Assembly: GCA_964497615.1 (NCBI GenBank)
Contig: CAZCEC010000010.1
Coordinates: 56,564 to 120,563 of the forward strand
Direction: 5' to 3'
DNA length: 64,000 nucleotides
Source: CAZCEC01 sp964497615
GTDB taxonomy: Bacteria; Chloroflexota; Anaerolineae; Anaerolineales; UBA6663
Of this stretch, positions 1-7,473 are shown piece after piece (the first letter of the stretch is position 1; every line of letters starts with the position of its first letter). The notes beneath the pieces were generated by a model. That model was not told the origin of the DNA and did not search any database. It saw only the letters and a list, made by a program, of their open reading frames with translations. The position numbers were made by a program, and so were the translations under genes.

Positions 1-623
1 CCCACGAGCGCCCGGAGGATCGTCAGGGCCGGCTGGCCCACCAGCAGCCCCAGGAAGCGCCCGCCCAGGAACACCAGCGCCATCAGCAGCAGCGGGCCGT
101 ATTGCTCCAGCGGGTTGAGGATGCTGTCCCACTGGCGCGGGGCCACGGCGCGCAGGATTTTGGAGCCGTCCAGCGGGGGCAGCGGGATCAGGTTGAACAG
201 CATCAGCAGCAAGTTGATGTAGATGAACTCCAGCAGGAAATCGCTCAGGCTGGGGAAGAGGCCGCCGCCGCCGATGTTGGGCACGATGTCTAGCCGGAAG
301 GGGATGGCGGCCAGGGCAGCCATAACCAAATTCGAGAATGGCCCAGCGGCGGCCACGATGCCCATGCCCAACTGCGGGCCGGGGCGCAGGTTGTAGGGGT
401 TCACCTGCACCGGCTTGGCCCAGCCAAACCCGGCGAATACCAGCAGCAGCGACCCCAGCGGGTCCAGGTGGGCCAGCGGGTTGAGGGTCACCCGCCCCAT
501 GCGGCGCGGAGTCTCGTCGCCCAACTGCACGGCCGTGATGGCGTGCGCCAGCTCGTGGATGGTGAAGGCGATGATGAGGGTGATGATGCGCGAGATGACG
601 CCGGCGATGGTCAGGCCAAACAT
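1..623 (-). CDS. Site-2 protease family (M50) membrane metalloprotease, partial
   Basis: Intramembrane zinc protease of the site-2 protease family; the 3' end lies outside the window, leaving 207 codons. The first helix carries the zinc motif HELAH (residues 23-27), and the second metal/active-site element NLIPLPPLDG is at 144-153, with Asp152 as the expected third ligand. Four or more hydrophobic segments surround them, and no PDZ domain is seen, as in the compact Rv/YwhC-like subgroup. The ATG at 623 was chosen because the earlier ATG at 633 is followed at once by a stop in its frame. It is transcribed divergently from the DUF951 gene, and the two -10 boxes lie within 17 bp of each other. 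The substrate cannot be told from sequence. Confidence 0.93.
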   Translation of the reverse strand, partial: MFGLTIAGVISRIITLIIAFTIHELAHAITAVQLGDETPRRMGRVTLNPLAHLDPLGSLLLVFAGFGWAKPVQVNPYNLRPGPQLGMGIVAAAGPFSNLVMAALAAIPFRLDIVPNIGGGGLFPSLSDFLLEFIYINLLLMLFNLIPLPPLDGSKILRAVAPRQWDSILNPLEQYGPLLLMALVFLGGRFLGLLVGQPALTILRALV

Positions 624-644
624 GCGGTCTCCATGGCTGGCGGG

Positions 645-661
645 ATTATAGCAGGTATAAT
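645..661. promoter_or_regulatory. Back-to-back -10 boxes of two divergent genes
   Basis: A TATAAT reads on the minus strand at 650-645 toward the protease gene, and another reads on the plus strand at 656-661 toward the DUF951 gene. Only five bases separate them, so the two promoters must share or compete for polymerase. Neither has a good -35 box. On the plus side the ATG follows the box by only eight bases, which predicts a leaderless transcript. Confidence 0.6.
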
Positions 662-669
662 CGCCGTCA

Positions 670-882
670 ATGCCCCTGGAACTGCACTTGGACGACATCC
701 TGCTACTGCGCAAGCCGCACCCGTGCGGGGGCTACGAATGGCGGGTGGTGCGGCTGGGGGCCGATATTGGGCTGGTGTGCCTGACCTGCCAACGGCGGGT
801 GATGCTGACCCGGCGCGAAGTGGAGAAGCGCACCAAGCGCGTCAGCCGTCCGCCGGAAAGCGGGCCCACGCTGCCGGGATGA
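670..882 (+). CDS. DUF951 family small protein
   Basis: A 70-residue protein of the DUF951 family, whose members are short, widespread in Firmicutes and Chloroflexota, and often found near the ribosome-associated GTPase YchF; the biochemical role is unsettled. The family pattern is clear: KPHPCGGYEW at 15-24, then GADIGLVC and a CLTC pair at 37-40, VML and a basic R-R-E-V-E-K-R tail. Together, Cys19 and the CLTC pair could bind zinc. The start is fixed by the first ATG, eight bases after a TATAAT. The last 41 bases overlap, tail to tail, the glycosyltransferase gene on the other strand. Confidence 0.85.
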   Translation: MPLELHLDDILLLRKPHPCGGYEWRVVRLGADIGLVCLTCQRRVMLTRREVEKRTKRVSRPPESGPTLPG

Positions 883-1729
883 TGTCGGCCGACGCGTAGG
901 CCGGGTCGCGGTACCAGGGGTGCGGGCCGGCCACGATCTTGTCCGGGTTCGGGTTGAGCCAGGCCGCCCACCAGCCAAACGTGCTGTTGGCAATCACCTG
1001 GTGCTGGCACTGGCTCAGCAGGTAGAAATCCTCGTAGTCGCCCAGGCCGGGCGCGTCGCGATAGCTGACGGGGCCGGGCAGCGGCAGGTTCTGCTTCACC
1101 CACTCGATCTCATCTGAAAACACGAACAGGCGGGCCGCAGGCGCTTGCGCACGGATGTGCGCGACAGCGGCGCGGTAGTAGCCGGGCGAGCAGGCGCCGT
1201 AGCGGGCCGCGTGCACGGGCTCAGCCGCATAGTCGCCGCGCCGGACGTGCACGCCCAGGCTGGGGGCGGCGCGAATGGCGCTGAGCATCGCCTGGCCGCC
1301 CGGGGAGAGGGGCGACCGCAGGGCGAATTCCTCCCGCAGTTGGGCGGCCACCTCCGCGAAAAAACGCTCCGACTGCCAGTAACCTACCACATAGGCCGGC
1401 GGGCGCGCACGGAACACGGCGGGGTTGAATTGCGGCTGCTCAAACCGCACCACCTGCCGGCGGCGGAAGAACAGCACCCGGTACACCCGGCGCAGCGCGC
1501 GGCGAGCCTTGCCCCAGCGCGGGTTGTAGCAAAAGGGGGCGACCTCCAGCAGGGTGGCAGCCGGGGCGCGGATGCGGAAGTGGTGAAGCTGGCAGGGACG
1601 CAGGTTGCCATAGCCCCGGGACGACAGATCCAGCTTGAGCGGCACGCCAAGGCGATGAGCCAGGGCACGGCCCAAAGCGTATTGAAAGAGCTGGTTGCCG
1701 AGGCCGTGGGTGAGCCGGGAGATGATCAT
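842..1729 (-). CDS. GT11 family alpha-1,2-fucosyltransferase-like glycosyltransferase
   Basis: A 295-residue glycosyltransferase of family GT11, which transfers fucose from GDP-fucose to a galactose in surface glycans. The opening GLGNQLFQYALG (9-20) and motif I HVRRGDY (161-167), which contacts the GDP-sugar, are intact, as are FSDEIEW (204-210) and the C-terminal ANSTFGWWAAWL (247-258). Length matches the family. There is no signal peptide, so the enzyme should be cytosolic or peripheral. The start ATG at 1729 begins exactly at the conserved N-terminal Rossmann strand, but no good ribosome binding site precedes it. No glycan cluster surrounds the gene, so its acceptor is unknown; other deoxyhexose donors are possible. 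Confidence 0.92.
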   Translation of the reverse strand: MIISRLTHGLGNQLFQYALGRALAHRLGVPLKLDLSSRGYGNLRPCQLHHFRIRAPAATLLEVAPFCYNPRWGKARRALRRVYRVLFFRRRQVVRFEQPQFNPAVFRARPPAYVVGYWQSERFFAEVAAQLREEFALRSPLSPGGQAMLSAIRAAPSLGVHVRRGDYAAEPVHAARYGACSPGYYRAAVAHIRAQAPAARLFVFSDEIEWVKQNLPLPGPVSYRDAPGLGDYEDFYLLSQCQHQVIANSTFGWWAAWLNPNPDKIVAGPHPWYRDPAYASADIIPAAWARFPADG

Positions 1730-1976
1730 GGGGCGGGGATGCTGGCCAAGTATGCCGGAGAGACGGCTGGCCTGTCAAACCTAGGCCTAAATCGGACCCA
1801 TATTGGCGTGAAATTAAGGCCGGCCTTCAGATTCTGAAAGGTGGGATGAATAATATTGAACTGGGTATTGACAAATTGCAATACATGATTAAACTTCTGT
1901 ATTGTAACAGCAGTGCAATTGAACTTTCATGACATCGACTTAACAATCCTACACTTGACTTTACATAGGCGCCAGA
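1730..1976. promoter_or_regulatory. AT-rich intergenic region upstream of the DUF2089 block
   Basis: About 250 bases with no convincing gene on either strand, and distinctly richer in A and T from about 1840 onward than the flanking DNA. It holds an inverted repeat GTATTG - 8 bases - CAATAC at 1865-1884, then another GTATTG at about 1898-1903 with a CAATTG at 1916-1921, and TTGACT at 1954-1959. These look like operator and promoter material for the plus-strand block, but no -35/-10 pair with normal spacing can be fixed by eye. Confidence 0.45.
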
Positions 1977-2198
1977 ATGAACCTTTTCCAGACACTCAAG
2001 CTGTTTGGCCTGTTCCCACCGGAAGCCGGCGGCGCGCGGCAGCCCCGGTGGCTGATGCCGTTGGATTACGTCAGCCCGGCGCCCGTGGACGAAGACGGGC
2101 CGCAGTTTTCGCACCCCGAGTCGGGGATGGCGCACGACGTGGAGCTGGCCTCCCTGCTCACCGTCGTCACCTCGACGATGGGCAGTTGGGGCCATTAG
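1977..2198 (+). CDS. Small hypothetical protein at the head of the DUF2089 operon
   Basis: A 73-residue reading frame with the high third-position GC of its neighbours, ending ten bases before the DUF2089 start. I do not recognise it. It has a short hydrophobic start (LFQTLKLFGLF), then a Pro/Gly/Asp-rich middle and a C-terminal ELASLLTVVTSTMG segment. Position argues for a real gene translated with the regulator; the lack of a strong ribosome binding site and of a recognised family argues against. It could instead be leader sequence of the operon. Confidence 0.45.
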   Translation: MNLFQTLKLFGLFPPEAGGARQPRWLMPLDYVSPAPVDEDGPQFSHPESGMAHDVELASLLTVVTSTMGSWGH

Positions 2199-2207
2199 GA
2201 AGCGACC

Positions 2208-2591
2208 ATGCACCCCTTGTTCGGCACCTGCCCGGTTTGCGGTGAGACCCTGGACGTGACGCGGCTGCACTGCCGGAGCTGCGACACTGCCATCGAAGGG
2301 CGCTTCAGCATTGGCCCATTCGAGCGGCTGACGCCCGACCAATTGGCCTTCGCCGAGACCTTCATCCGCGCGGAGGGCAAGCTCAACCGCATGTCGGAAC
2401 TCATGGATATGTCCTACCCCACCCTGCGCAGCCGCCTGCACGACCTCATCCGCGCGCTAGGCTACGAGGTGGGCCAGGAAGAAGAGCCCGCGGAGGCCAT
2501 CAGCGACGAAGAGCGCCGCCAGATTCTGAGCGATCTGGAACAGGGCAAGCTCTCACCCGAAGAAGCCATGCAGCGTTTGCAGGGGGTCTAG
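2208..2591 (+). CDS. DUF2089 family predicted transcriptional regulator
   Basis: A 127-residue DUF2089 protein. The N-terminus is a zinc-ribbon-like pair, CPVCGE (9-14) and CRSCD (24-28), followed by a predicted helix-turn-helix region (residues about 45-88, including MSELMDMSYPTLRSRLHDLI). The C-terminus, after the family core, carries the short helical hairpin module ILSDLEQGKLSPEEAMQRL that recurs in five other proteins up to position 10239. That pattern of zinc ribbon, HTH and SHOCT-like tail suggests a regulator controlling the following genes, probably in response to envelope stress. It sits 10 bases before the next module protein and reads as the operon's regulator; DNA binding is inferred. 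Confidence 0.85.
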   Translation: MHPLFGTCPVCGETLDVTRLHCRSCDTAIEGRFSIGPFERLTPDQLAFAETFIRAEGKLNRMSELMDMSYPTLRSRLHDLIRALGYEVGQEEEPAEAISDEERRQILSDLEQGKLSPEEAMQRLQGV

Positions 2592-2601
2592 GAGGCACAT
2601 C

Positions 2602-3015
2602 ATGGACCAACATCGAGCCGACATCCTGGCACAGTTAGCGGCGGGCGACATTTCCGCCGAGCAGGCCGCCGAGCAATTGCGCGGCGGCGCGGCGCCCATC
2701 CCGCCCATCCCGCCGGAGGCGCCCGTGCCGCCCATCCCGCCCGCCGCCCCGGCGCCAGCCCTGCCGGCCAGCGCCCTCAGCCGCTGGCTGCGGATTCGCG
2801 TCTCCGACATTGAGACTGGCAAGCAGCGCGTCAACGTCAACCTGCCGCTAAGCTGGGTGGCGGTGGGGCTGCGCATTGGGTCGCGCTATTCGCCCGAGCT
2901 GGACAACCTGGACCTGGCCGAATTGCTGGCCAACCTGGATGCTGGCGCCGGCGGCCAGATCGTGGATGTGGAAGACCTGGACGACGGCCAGCGCGTGCAG
3001 ATTTACGTGGACTGA
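2602..3015 (+). CDS. SHOCT-like module protein with a short conserved C-terminal domain
   Basis: A 137-residue protein. Residues 1-28 form the helical module (ILAQLAAGDISAEQAAEQL), residues about 30-58 are a Pro/Ala linker with repeated PPIPP units, and residues 63-137 are a compact beta-rich domain beginning WLRIRVSDIETGK and ending VQIYVD. The same C-terminal domain recurs in the proteins at 6760 and 7474, so this is a local paralogous family. No signal peptide or membrane helix is present. AGGAGG-like sequence precedes the start. The function is unknown; by context it is a cytosolic partner of the DUF4097 proteins and the DUF2089 regulator. Confidence 0.85.
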   Translation: MDQHRADILAQLAAGDISAEQAAEQLRGGAAPIPPIPPEAPVPPIPPAAPAPALPASALSRWLRIRVSDIETGKQRVNVNLPLSWVAVGLRIGSRYSPELDNLDLAELLANLDAGAGGQIVDVEDLDDGQRVQIYVD

Positions 3016-3040
3016 ATGAAACTCTCCTCCTCTGGGTGGC

Positions 3041-3074
3041 GCCCGCCGCCGGGTTCGGGAACCTGGCGGCGGGC
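3041..3074 (+). other. Intercistronic GC hairpin
   Basis: A perfect inverted repeat with 10-base arms (GCCCGCCGCC at 3041-3050 and its complement at 3065-3074) and a 14-base loop lies between the module protein and the DUF4097 gene. No run of T follows, so it is more likely a partial terminator or an mRNA-stability stem that sets the ratio of the two products than a full terminator. Confidence 0.6.
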
Positions 3075-3101
3075 CCACACGCATGCTTGCGAGGTGTAAC
3101 C

Positions 3102-4385
3102 ATGGACCAAATCGTACTGGAGGCTGCCCCCAACACAACCATTCACGTCACCGCGGTGGCGGGCGACCTGCGCGTGACCGGCTGGGACCGGCCGCAGGTG
3201 GGGGCCGAGGGCGACGGCAGCGACAACCTGCACGTCACTCAGGACGGCGACGCCATCCAGGTGCAGGCCGACAGCGACTGCAACCTGCGCGTGCCGCGCG
3301 GCGCGGCGCTGCGGCTGGACTCCGTCAGCGGCGACGCGCGGATCAAGAACCTGGACGGCGCGCTGACCATCCAGCGCATCAGCGGGGAACTGGTGCTGCG
3401 GCAGGTGGGGCCGGTGGACGTGCAGTCGGTGGCCAGGGACCTGAGTGCCAAGAAGGTTGCCGGCCATTTGCGCGCGCAATCGGTGAGCGGCGATGTGCTG
3501 GCCCGCAGCGTCAGCGGTGCGTTTGAGGCCGGCAGCATCAGCGGCGACCTGTACCTGCGCGAGGTGGAAGGCAACGTTCAGGCCGAAGTCTCGGGCGACG
3601 TCACCCTGAGCCTGAAGTTCTCGGCCGATCACGAATACAACGTGCGCGCCTCGGGCGATATCGTGGTGCGCCTGGGCGGCGACGCCGACGGGCGCTTTGA
3701 GATCCAGTCGGCCAGCGACATCAGTGTTGACCTGACCGACGCCCAGGTCGAGGGCCACGAGCACCGCCGGGTAGTGACCCTGGGCAGCGGCCAGCCCGCC
3801 GTCCGGCTGGATGCTTCGGGCGACGTGACACTCACCAGTCAGGCCGCCGACCCCGAGGCGTGGGGCGATTTCGGCGACCGGTTTGGCGAGGACTTTGGGC
3901 TGATGGCGGAGGAACTTGCCGCGCAGTTCACTTCCCACGCCGACCTGGACCGGATCCTCAACGAGCGGCTGGCGCAACTGAATGTAGCCGCTCACATCCG
4001 CACGGACGAGATCGCGGCCAAAGCCCGCCGCGCGGCCGAGCGCGTTGAGCAGGCGCAGCGGCGCGCGCAGCAGCGGGTGGAGGAAGCCCAGCGCCGAGCC
4101 CAGCGCCAGGCCGAGCGCGCCCAGCGGCACGTCGAGAACGCCCGGCGCCGCGCCGAGGCCGCCCAGCGGCGGGCCGAGAGTCGGCATGGCGAACATGCCC
4201 GCCGCGGCGCGTGGGCCTTCGGCTTCACCGTGCCCCCCAGGCCGCCGGTGCCGCCCGTCCCGCCCGTGCCCCCGGTCGAGCCGGTGACCGACGACGAGCG
4301 CATGGCGATCCTGCGCATGGTCGAGCAGGGCAAGATCAGCGTGACCGATGCGGAGAAACTGCTGGCGGCGCTGGAAGGCAAGTAG
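3102..4385 (+). CDS. DUF4097 beta-repeat protein with coiled coil and C-terminal SHOCT-like module
   Basis: A 427-residue protein. Residues 1 to about 250 are DUF4097 beta-repeats: regular strands with recurring SGD, SVSGD and SISGDLYL units, the fold of the YvlB/LiaX group. Residues about 295-380 are an Ala/Arg/Gln/Glu heptad region, clearly a charged coiled coil. After a PPxPPVPPVP linker the protein ends with the helical module (MAILRMVEQGKISVTDAEKLL). There is no signal peptide. The ATG at 3102 was chosen over an upstream in-frame start because GAGGTG lies just before it and the beta-repeat begins at once. Enterococcal LiaX, of the same broad fold, senses membrane-active peptides; a similar sensing or scaffolding role here is inference. 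Confidence 0.85.
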   Translation: MDQIVLEAAPNTTIHVTAVAGDLRVTGWDRPQVGAEGDGSDNLHVTQDGDAIQVQADSDCNLRVPRGAALRLDSVSGDARIKNLDGALTIQRISGELVLRQVGPVDVQSVARDLSAKKVAGHLRAQSVSGDVLARSVSGAFEAGSISGDLYLREVEGNVQAEVSGDVTLSLKFSADHEYNVRASGDIVVRLGGDADGRFEIQSASDISVDLTDAQVEGHEHRRVVTLGSGQPAVRLDASGDVTLTSQAADPEAWGDFGDRFGEDFGLMAEELAAQFTSHADLDRILNERLAQLNVAAHIRTDEIAAKARRAAERVEQAQRRAQQRVEEAQRRAQRQAERAQRHVENARRRAEAAQRRAESRHGEHARRGAWAFGFTVPPRPPVPPVPPVPPVEPVTDDERMAILRMVEQGKISVTDAEKLLAALEGK

Positions 4386-4450
4386 CAGGCCTTTCTTCGC
4401 CATCTCAGCAGGCTCAGCGGTTAGAATACGGCCGACGGCAACGGCTTGAG

Positions 4451-5467
4451 ATGACAGCGGCTTCACTGGTCAAATCGGGAGCGCGGAACGGCTTGCAGCC
4501 GGTGGACCTGGCGCGCCATCTGGGCGGCCTGGCCGTGTTGATCGAACTGTGCTTCGGCGACGAATTGGAGGCCGGCGCGCGGAGCCTCATCCGCGAGATG
4601 AAATGGCTGAGCCACGCCGGGCCGCTGCTGCGGTTATTGCCCCTGCTGCCCGGCCAGCAGACGTGGAACCTGGGCTATGTGTGGGTGGAAGATGGCCGCG
4701 TCATTGGCTCGGTGAGCACCCAACGCGCCGCGCCGCGCTCGCGCACCTGGCTGGTGGCGAACGTGGCCGTCCACCCAGACCACCGGCGGCGCGGCATCGC
4801 CCGGCAATTGATGCAGGCGACGCTGGACCATATCCGCGGGCAGGCCGGCGCCGAGGCCATCCTGCAAGTGGACGATGACAACCTGGGCGCCATTAGCCTG
4901 TACCGGCAGTTGGGCTTTGCGCGGGTCACAACCCGCATGAACTGGACCCGGCCCGGCTACGCGGCGCCGCCCGCCTATGAGCCCGCGCCGGTGGACATCC
5001 GGCTGCGGAGCCGAGGCGAGTGGGAAGCGCAGTATGCGCTGGCGCGGCGCGTGACCCCGGAAGGCTTGGCCTGGAGCAAGCCCCTGCGCGAGGCGGACTT
5101 CCGCGCCACGCCGCTGGCGTTCCTGGATCAATTGGTGACGGGCCGCTACGTGGAGCATTGGGTGGCCCAGGCCCCACCTACCCCCCTGGTCCCCCTCCCG
5201 TTTCGGGAGGGGGGTGACATCGTGGGCAGCATCACCGTGAACACGGGGACGGCGGACGGGGACCGGCTGCAATTGCTAGTGCACCCGGATTGGCGGGGGA
5301 AGCTGGAGCGGCCGCTGCTGGCGCGCGGGCTGCGGCGGCTGGGCCGCCGGCCGTGGGTGGCGCGGCTGGAGTATGACGCAGAGGACGGCGCGACCGCCCA
5401 GGTGCTGCGCGACCTGGGTTTTCAGGGCGGGCGCACGTTGCGCTGGATGCGAGCTGAATTGAGATGA
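4451..5467 (+). CDS. GNAT family N-acetyltransferase
   Basis: A 338-residue protein with a complete GNAT domain in its first half: NVAVHPDHRRRGIARQLM (104-121) is the acetyl-CoA binding strand and P-loop, and NLGAISLYRQLGF (144-156) is motif B. The second half (about 182-338) looks like a degenerate second GNAT fold (LQLLVHPDWRGK at 273-284), so this may be a tandem protein. Residues about 242-255 are encoded by a C-rich palindromic repeat and are probably an inserted linker. The start at 4451 is the first ATG after the previous stop. Its TGA overlaps the next ATG, so the two acetyltransferases are translationally coupled. The substrate is unknown. Confidence 0.85.
   Translation: MTAASLVKSGARNGLQPVDLARHLGGLAVLIELCFGDELEAGARSLIREMKWLSHAGPLLRLLPLLPGQQTWNLGYVWVEDGRVIGSVSTQRAAPRSRTWLVANVAVHPDHRRRGIARQLMQATLDHIRGQAGAEAILQVDDDNLGAISLYRQLGFARVTTRMNWTRPGYAAPPAYEPAPVDIRLRSRGEWEAQYALARRVTPEGLAWSKPLREADFRATPLAFLDQLVTGRYVEHWVAQAPPTPLVPLPFREGGDIVGSITVNTGTADGDRLQLLVHPDWRGKLERPLLARGLRRLGRRPWVARLEYDAEDGATAQVLRDLGFQGGRTLRWMRAELR
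5177..5214 (+). repeat. C-rich palindromic repeat inside the GNAT gene
   Basis: CCTACCCCCCTGGT followed by a hairpin with 10-base arms (CCCCCTCCCG at 5191-5200 and its complement at 5204-5213) around a TTT loop. It is a copy of the element also seen at 17589, 17699, 20258 and 54684. It lies in frame and adds a Pro-rich peptide between two structured parts of the acetyltransferase. Confidence 0.75.
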
Positions 5468-6714
5468 ACGCGACGACTGAAACTCGCCAATTGGCCAAGG
5501 ACTTTGCCGCCGCCCTGGGCGGTGATTTTGACGCCCTGGCCGCGCTGCTGGCTGAGGACGCCACCCTGCGGCTGTACCGCTGGGACGGGCTGGAAGGCTA
5601 TCGCCCGCGGACGCGCATCGTGGAGCGTTTGAGCGCCGAGTGGGCGGCCTGGCAGGCGCCCGCGCTGGAGACCCTGACGGTAATGGCCGACGGTGACCGG
5701 GCCACGGTGGAGATCCGCATTCAGGCCACCGACCCGGCCTTTGGCCGGCTGGTGGACCATTACCGCGCCGCCGTGCTGCAAGCTGCGGCCGGGCGCGTCA
5801 ACGTGATCGACCTGTATTGCGCCGAACCGGTGCCCACGGCCCGGCGCGGCGAGTGGTTCGCGCCCGCCGACCTGAGCCCCGAGGCGCTGGACGATCTGTT
5901 CGCCAACGAGCGGTTCGCGTTTGACTTGCGCGAGCCGCTGCCGCCCCAACTGGCGGGCCGCTTCAACCTGCGCGAGAACGCGGGCGGCAGCGGTTTGGCC
6001 CACCCCGGCAGCAATGGCGTGGGCGATGTGCGCTGGACCGAGGCCGAGGCGGATGCCCGCATTGAAGCGTATATTGAAATGCACCGGCAGCGCGGCCTCG
6101 GCTTCACCTGGCACGTCTCACCCTACGACCGGCCCAGCGACCTGCGCGCCCGGCTAGAGCGGCACGGCCTTGTCCTGGCCGGTGAGCACGTCAAGATGGC
6201 GCGGCTGGGGCTGGATGATCTCGACCTCCCGGTAAACCCGGCGGCCACGGTGGAGGCGGTGACGGGCGACGACGAGGCCGCGGTGGACGATCTGGTGCGC
6301 ATCATGGCTACCGGTTTTCACATGACGCCGGAGCAAGCCGCCGAGCGCCGCCAGGGCATCGGCGAGCGGCTGCGCAACCCGGCCGTGCGGGCCAAGGACT
6401 TCACCTACCTGGCGCGGCTGGGCGGCGAAGCGGTAGGCTTCGCGCACATGAACCTGCGGGCCGGCGTGGCCCACTTGGGCGGAGCCGCCACGCTGCCCGC
6501 GTTTCGCGGCCGGCGCATCTACCCAACGCTGTTGCGGCGGCGGCTGGAAGATGCGCGCGCCAAGGGCTATCAGTTGGCCGTCATCGAGGCCGGGCCGATG
6601 TCGCAGCCGGTAGTGAGCCGGTATGGGTTCAAGTCCTACGGCCGCAATGCGATCTATGCCTGGATGCCGGTGATGGACATGGACGTGATCCGGTCGCTGG
6701 TGCCGCAAGAGTGA
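5464..6714 (+). CDS. Fusion of SnoaL-like domain and GNAT acetyltransferase
   Basis: A 416-residue protein with two parts. Residues 1 to about 125 look like a SnoaL/NTF2-like cone (TRQLAKDFAAALGGDFDALAALLAEDATL, then a VERLSAEW region and a closing DLY strand). Residues about 220-410 hold a GNAT fold, with the acetyl-CoA loop PAFRGRRIYPTLL near 345 and the closing strand VVSRYGFKSYGRNAIY. The middle (about 130-220) resembles a second, worn GNAT unit. The ATGA overlap with the preceding gene fixes the start. The NTF2-like part often binds small molecules, so it may present the acceptor, but no substrate can be named. Confidence 0.82.
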   Translation: MNATTETRQLAKDFAAALGGDFDALAALLAEDATLRLYRWDGLEGYRPRTRIVERLSAEWAAWQAPALETLTVMADGDRATVEIRIQATDPAFGRLVDHYRAAVLQAAAGRVNVIDLYCAEPVPTARRGEWFAPADLSPEALDDLFANERFAFDLREPLPPQLAGRFNLRENAGGSGLAHPGSNGVGDVRWTEAEADARIEAYIEMHRQRGLGFTWHVSPYDRPSDLRARLERHGLVLAGEHVKMARLGLDDLDLPVNPAATVEAVTGDDEAAVDDLVRIMATGFHMTPEQAAERRQGIGERLRNPAVRAKDFTYLARLGGEAVGFAHMNLRAGVAHLGGAATLPAFRGRRIYPTLLRRRLEDARAKGYQLAVIEAGPMSQPVVSRYGFKSYGRNAIYAWMPVMDMDVIRSLVPQE

Positions 6715-6759
6715 TCATTCGGCCCTGGCAATTCTGGGGGAGGCAGCGGGAGAACGACG

Positions 6760-7389
6760 ATGGCTGAAGACGCCGAGCGCATGCACATTTTGCAGATGAT
6801 CGAGGATGGCCGCATCAGCGCCGCGGAGGGACTGCGGCTGCTGGATGCCCTGAAGGAGACGCCCGAGGCCGAACCCCCGGCGGCTCCGGCCACGGCGGCC
6901 AGCGCCAGCGGCACGGAGCAGGCGGCCCCGCCGGACCCGGGAATAGAGCGCTGGCGGCGCTGGTGGATCGCGCCGATGGCGGTGGGCATCGGCATCGTGT
7001 CGATCAGCGCGCTGCTGATGTATGGCGCTTACCAGAGCGGGGGCTTTGGGTTCTGGTTCGCCTGCGCCACCACCCCGTTCCTGTTTGGGGTGCTGCTGAT
7101 GGCGCTGGCCGGGCTGAGCCAGTCGGCGCGGTGGATTCACATCCGCGTGCGGCGCGGCGACCGCGACACCGGCGACGGGCCGCGCAATATCGCCATCTCG
7201 TTCCCACTGCCTATCCGCTTCACGGCCTGGGCGCTGCGGACATTTGGGCGCTTCATTCCCAACCTGGAGAAGACCGGCGTGGACGAATTGGTGATGGCCC
7301 TGGCCGACCATACCTCGGCCGAGACGCCGTTCTTTGTGGATGTGGACAATGGCGAGGGGGGCGAGAAGGTGCAAGTGTATATCGGATAA
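6760..7389 (+). CDS. SHOCT-like module membrane protein
   Basis: A 209-residue protein that joins the N-terminal helical module (MHILQMIEDGRISAAEGLRLL, residues 7-27) by an Ala/Pro linker to two membrane helices (about 71-92 and 95-122) and then to the same C-terminal domain found in the proteins at 2602 and 7474 (WIHIRVRRGDRDTGD to VQVYIG). The shared ends and unique middle indicate that this is the membrane-anchored member of the local family. GGAGG-like sequence precedes the ATG. A role in anchoring or signalling at the membrane is inferred. Confidence 0.83.
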   Translation: MAEDAERMHILQMIEDGRISAAEGLRLLDALKETPEAEPPAAPATAASASGTEQAAPPDPGIERWRRWWIAPMAVGIGIVSISALLMYGAYQSGGFGFWFACATTPFLFGVLLMALAGLSQSARWIHIRVRRGDRDTGDGPRNIAISFPLPIRFTAWALRTFGRFIPNLEKTGVDELVMALADHTSAETPFFVDVDNGEGGEKVQVYIG

Positions 7390-7473
7390 TCCGCGTTGCC
7401 CTGTGCGTATTCCAGCGATATGTTCTCGACGCGAACGGAACACGCACCACGCAACAGGATCGGAGGCACGTCT

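Noticed and set aside
1827..2441. 204-codon minus-strand frame opposite DUF2089
   Set aside because: No family features, and the plus strand encodes the zinc-ribbon and HTH of DUF2089.
2690..2760. Regular CCGCCCATCCCG units resembling a small tandem repeat or CRISPR
   Set aside because: They encode the PPIPP linker of a real gene, without spacers of constant length.
3003..4466. Long minus-strand frame (487 codons) opposite the DUF4097 gene
   Set aside because: Shadow of high-GC coding; composition is His/Gly/Val-rich with no family features, while the plus strand has clear DUF4097 repeats and the SHOCT-like module.
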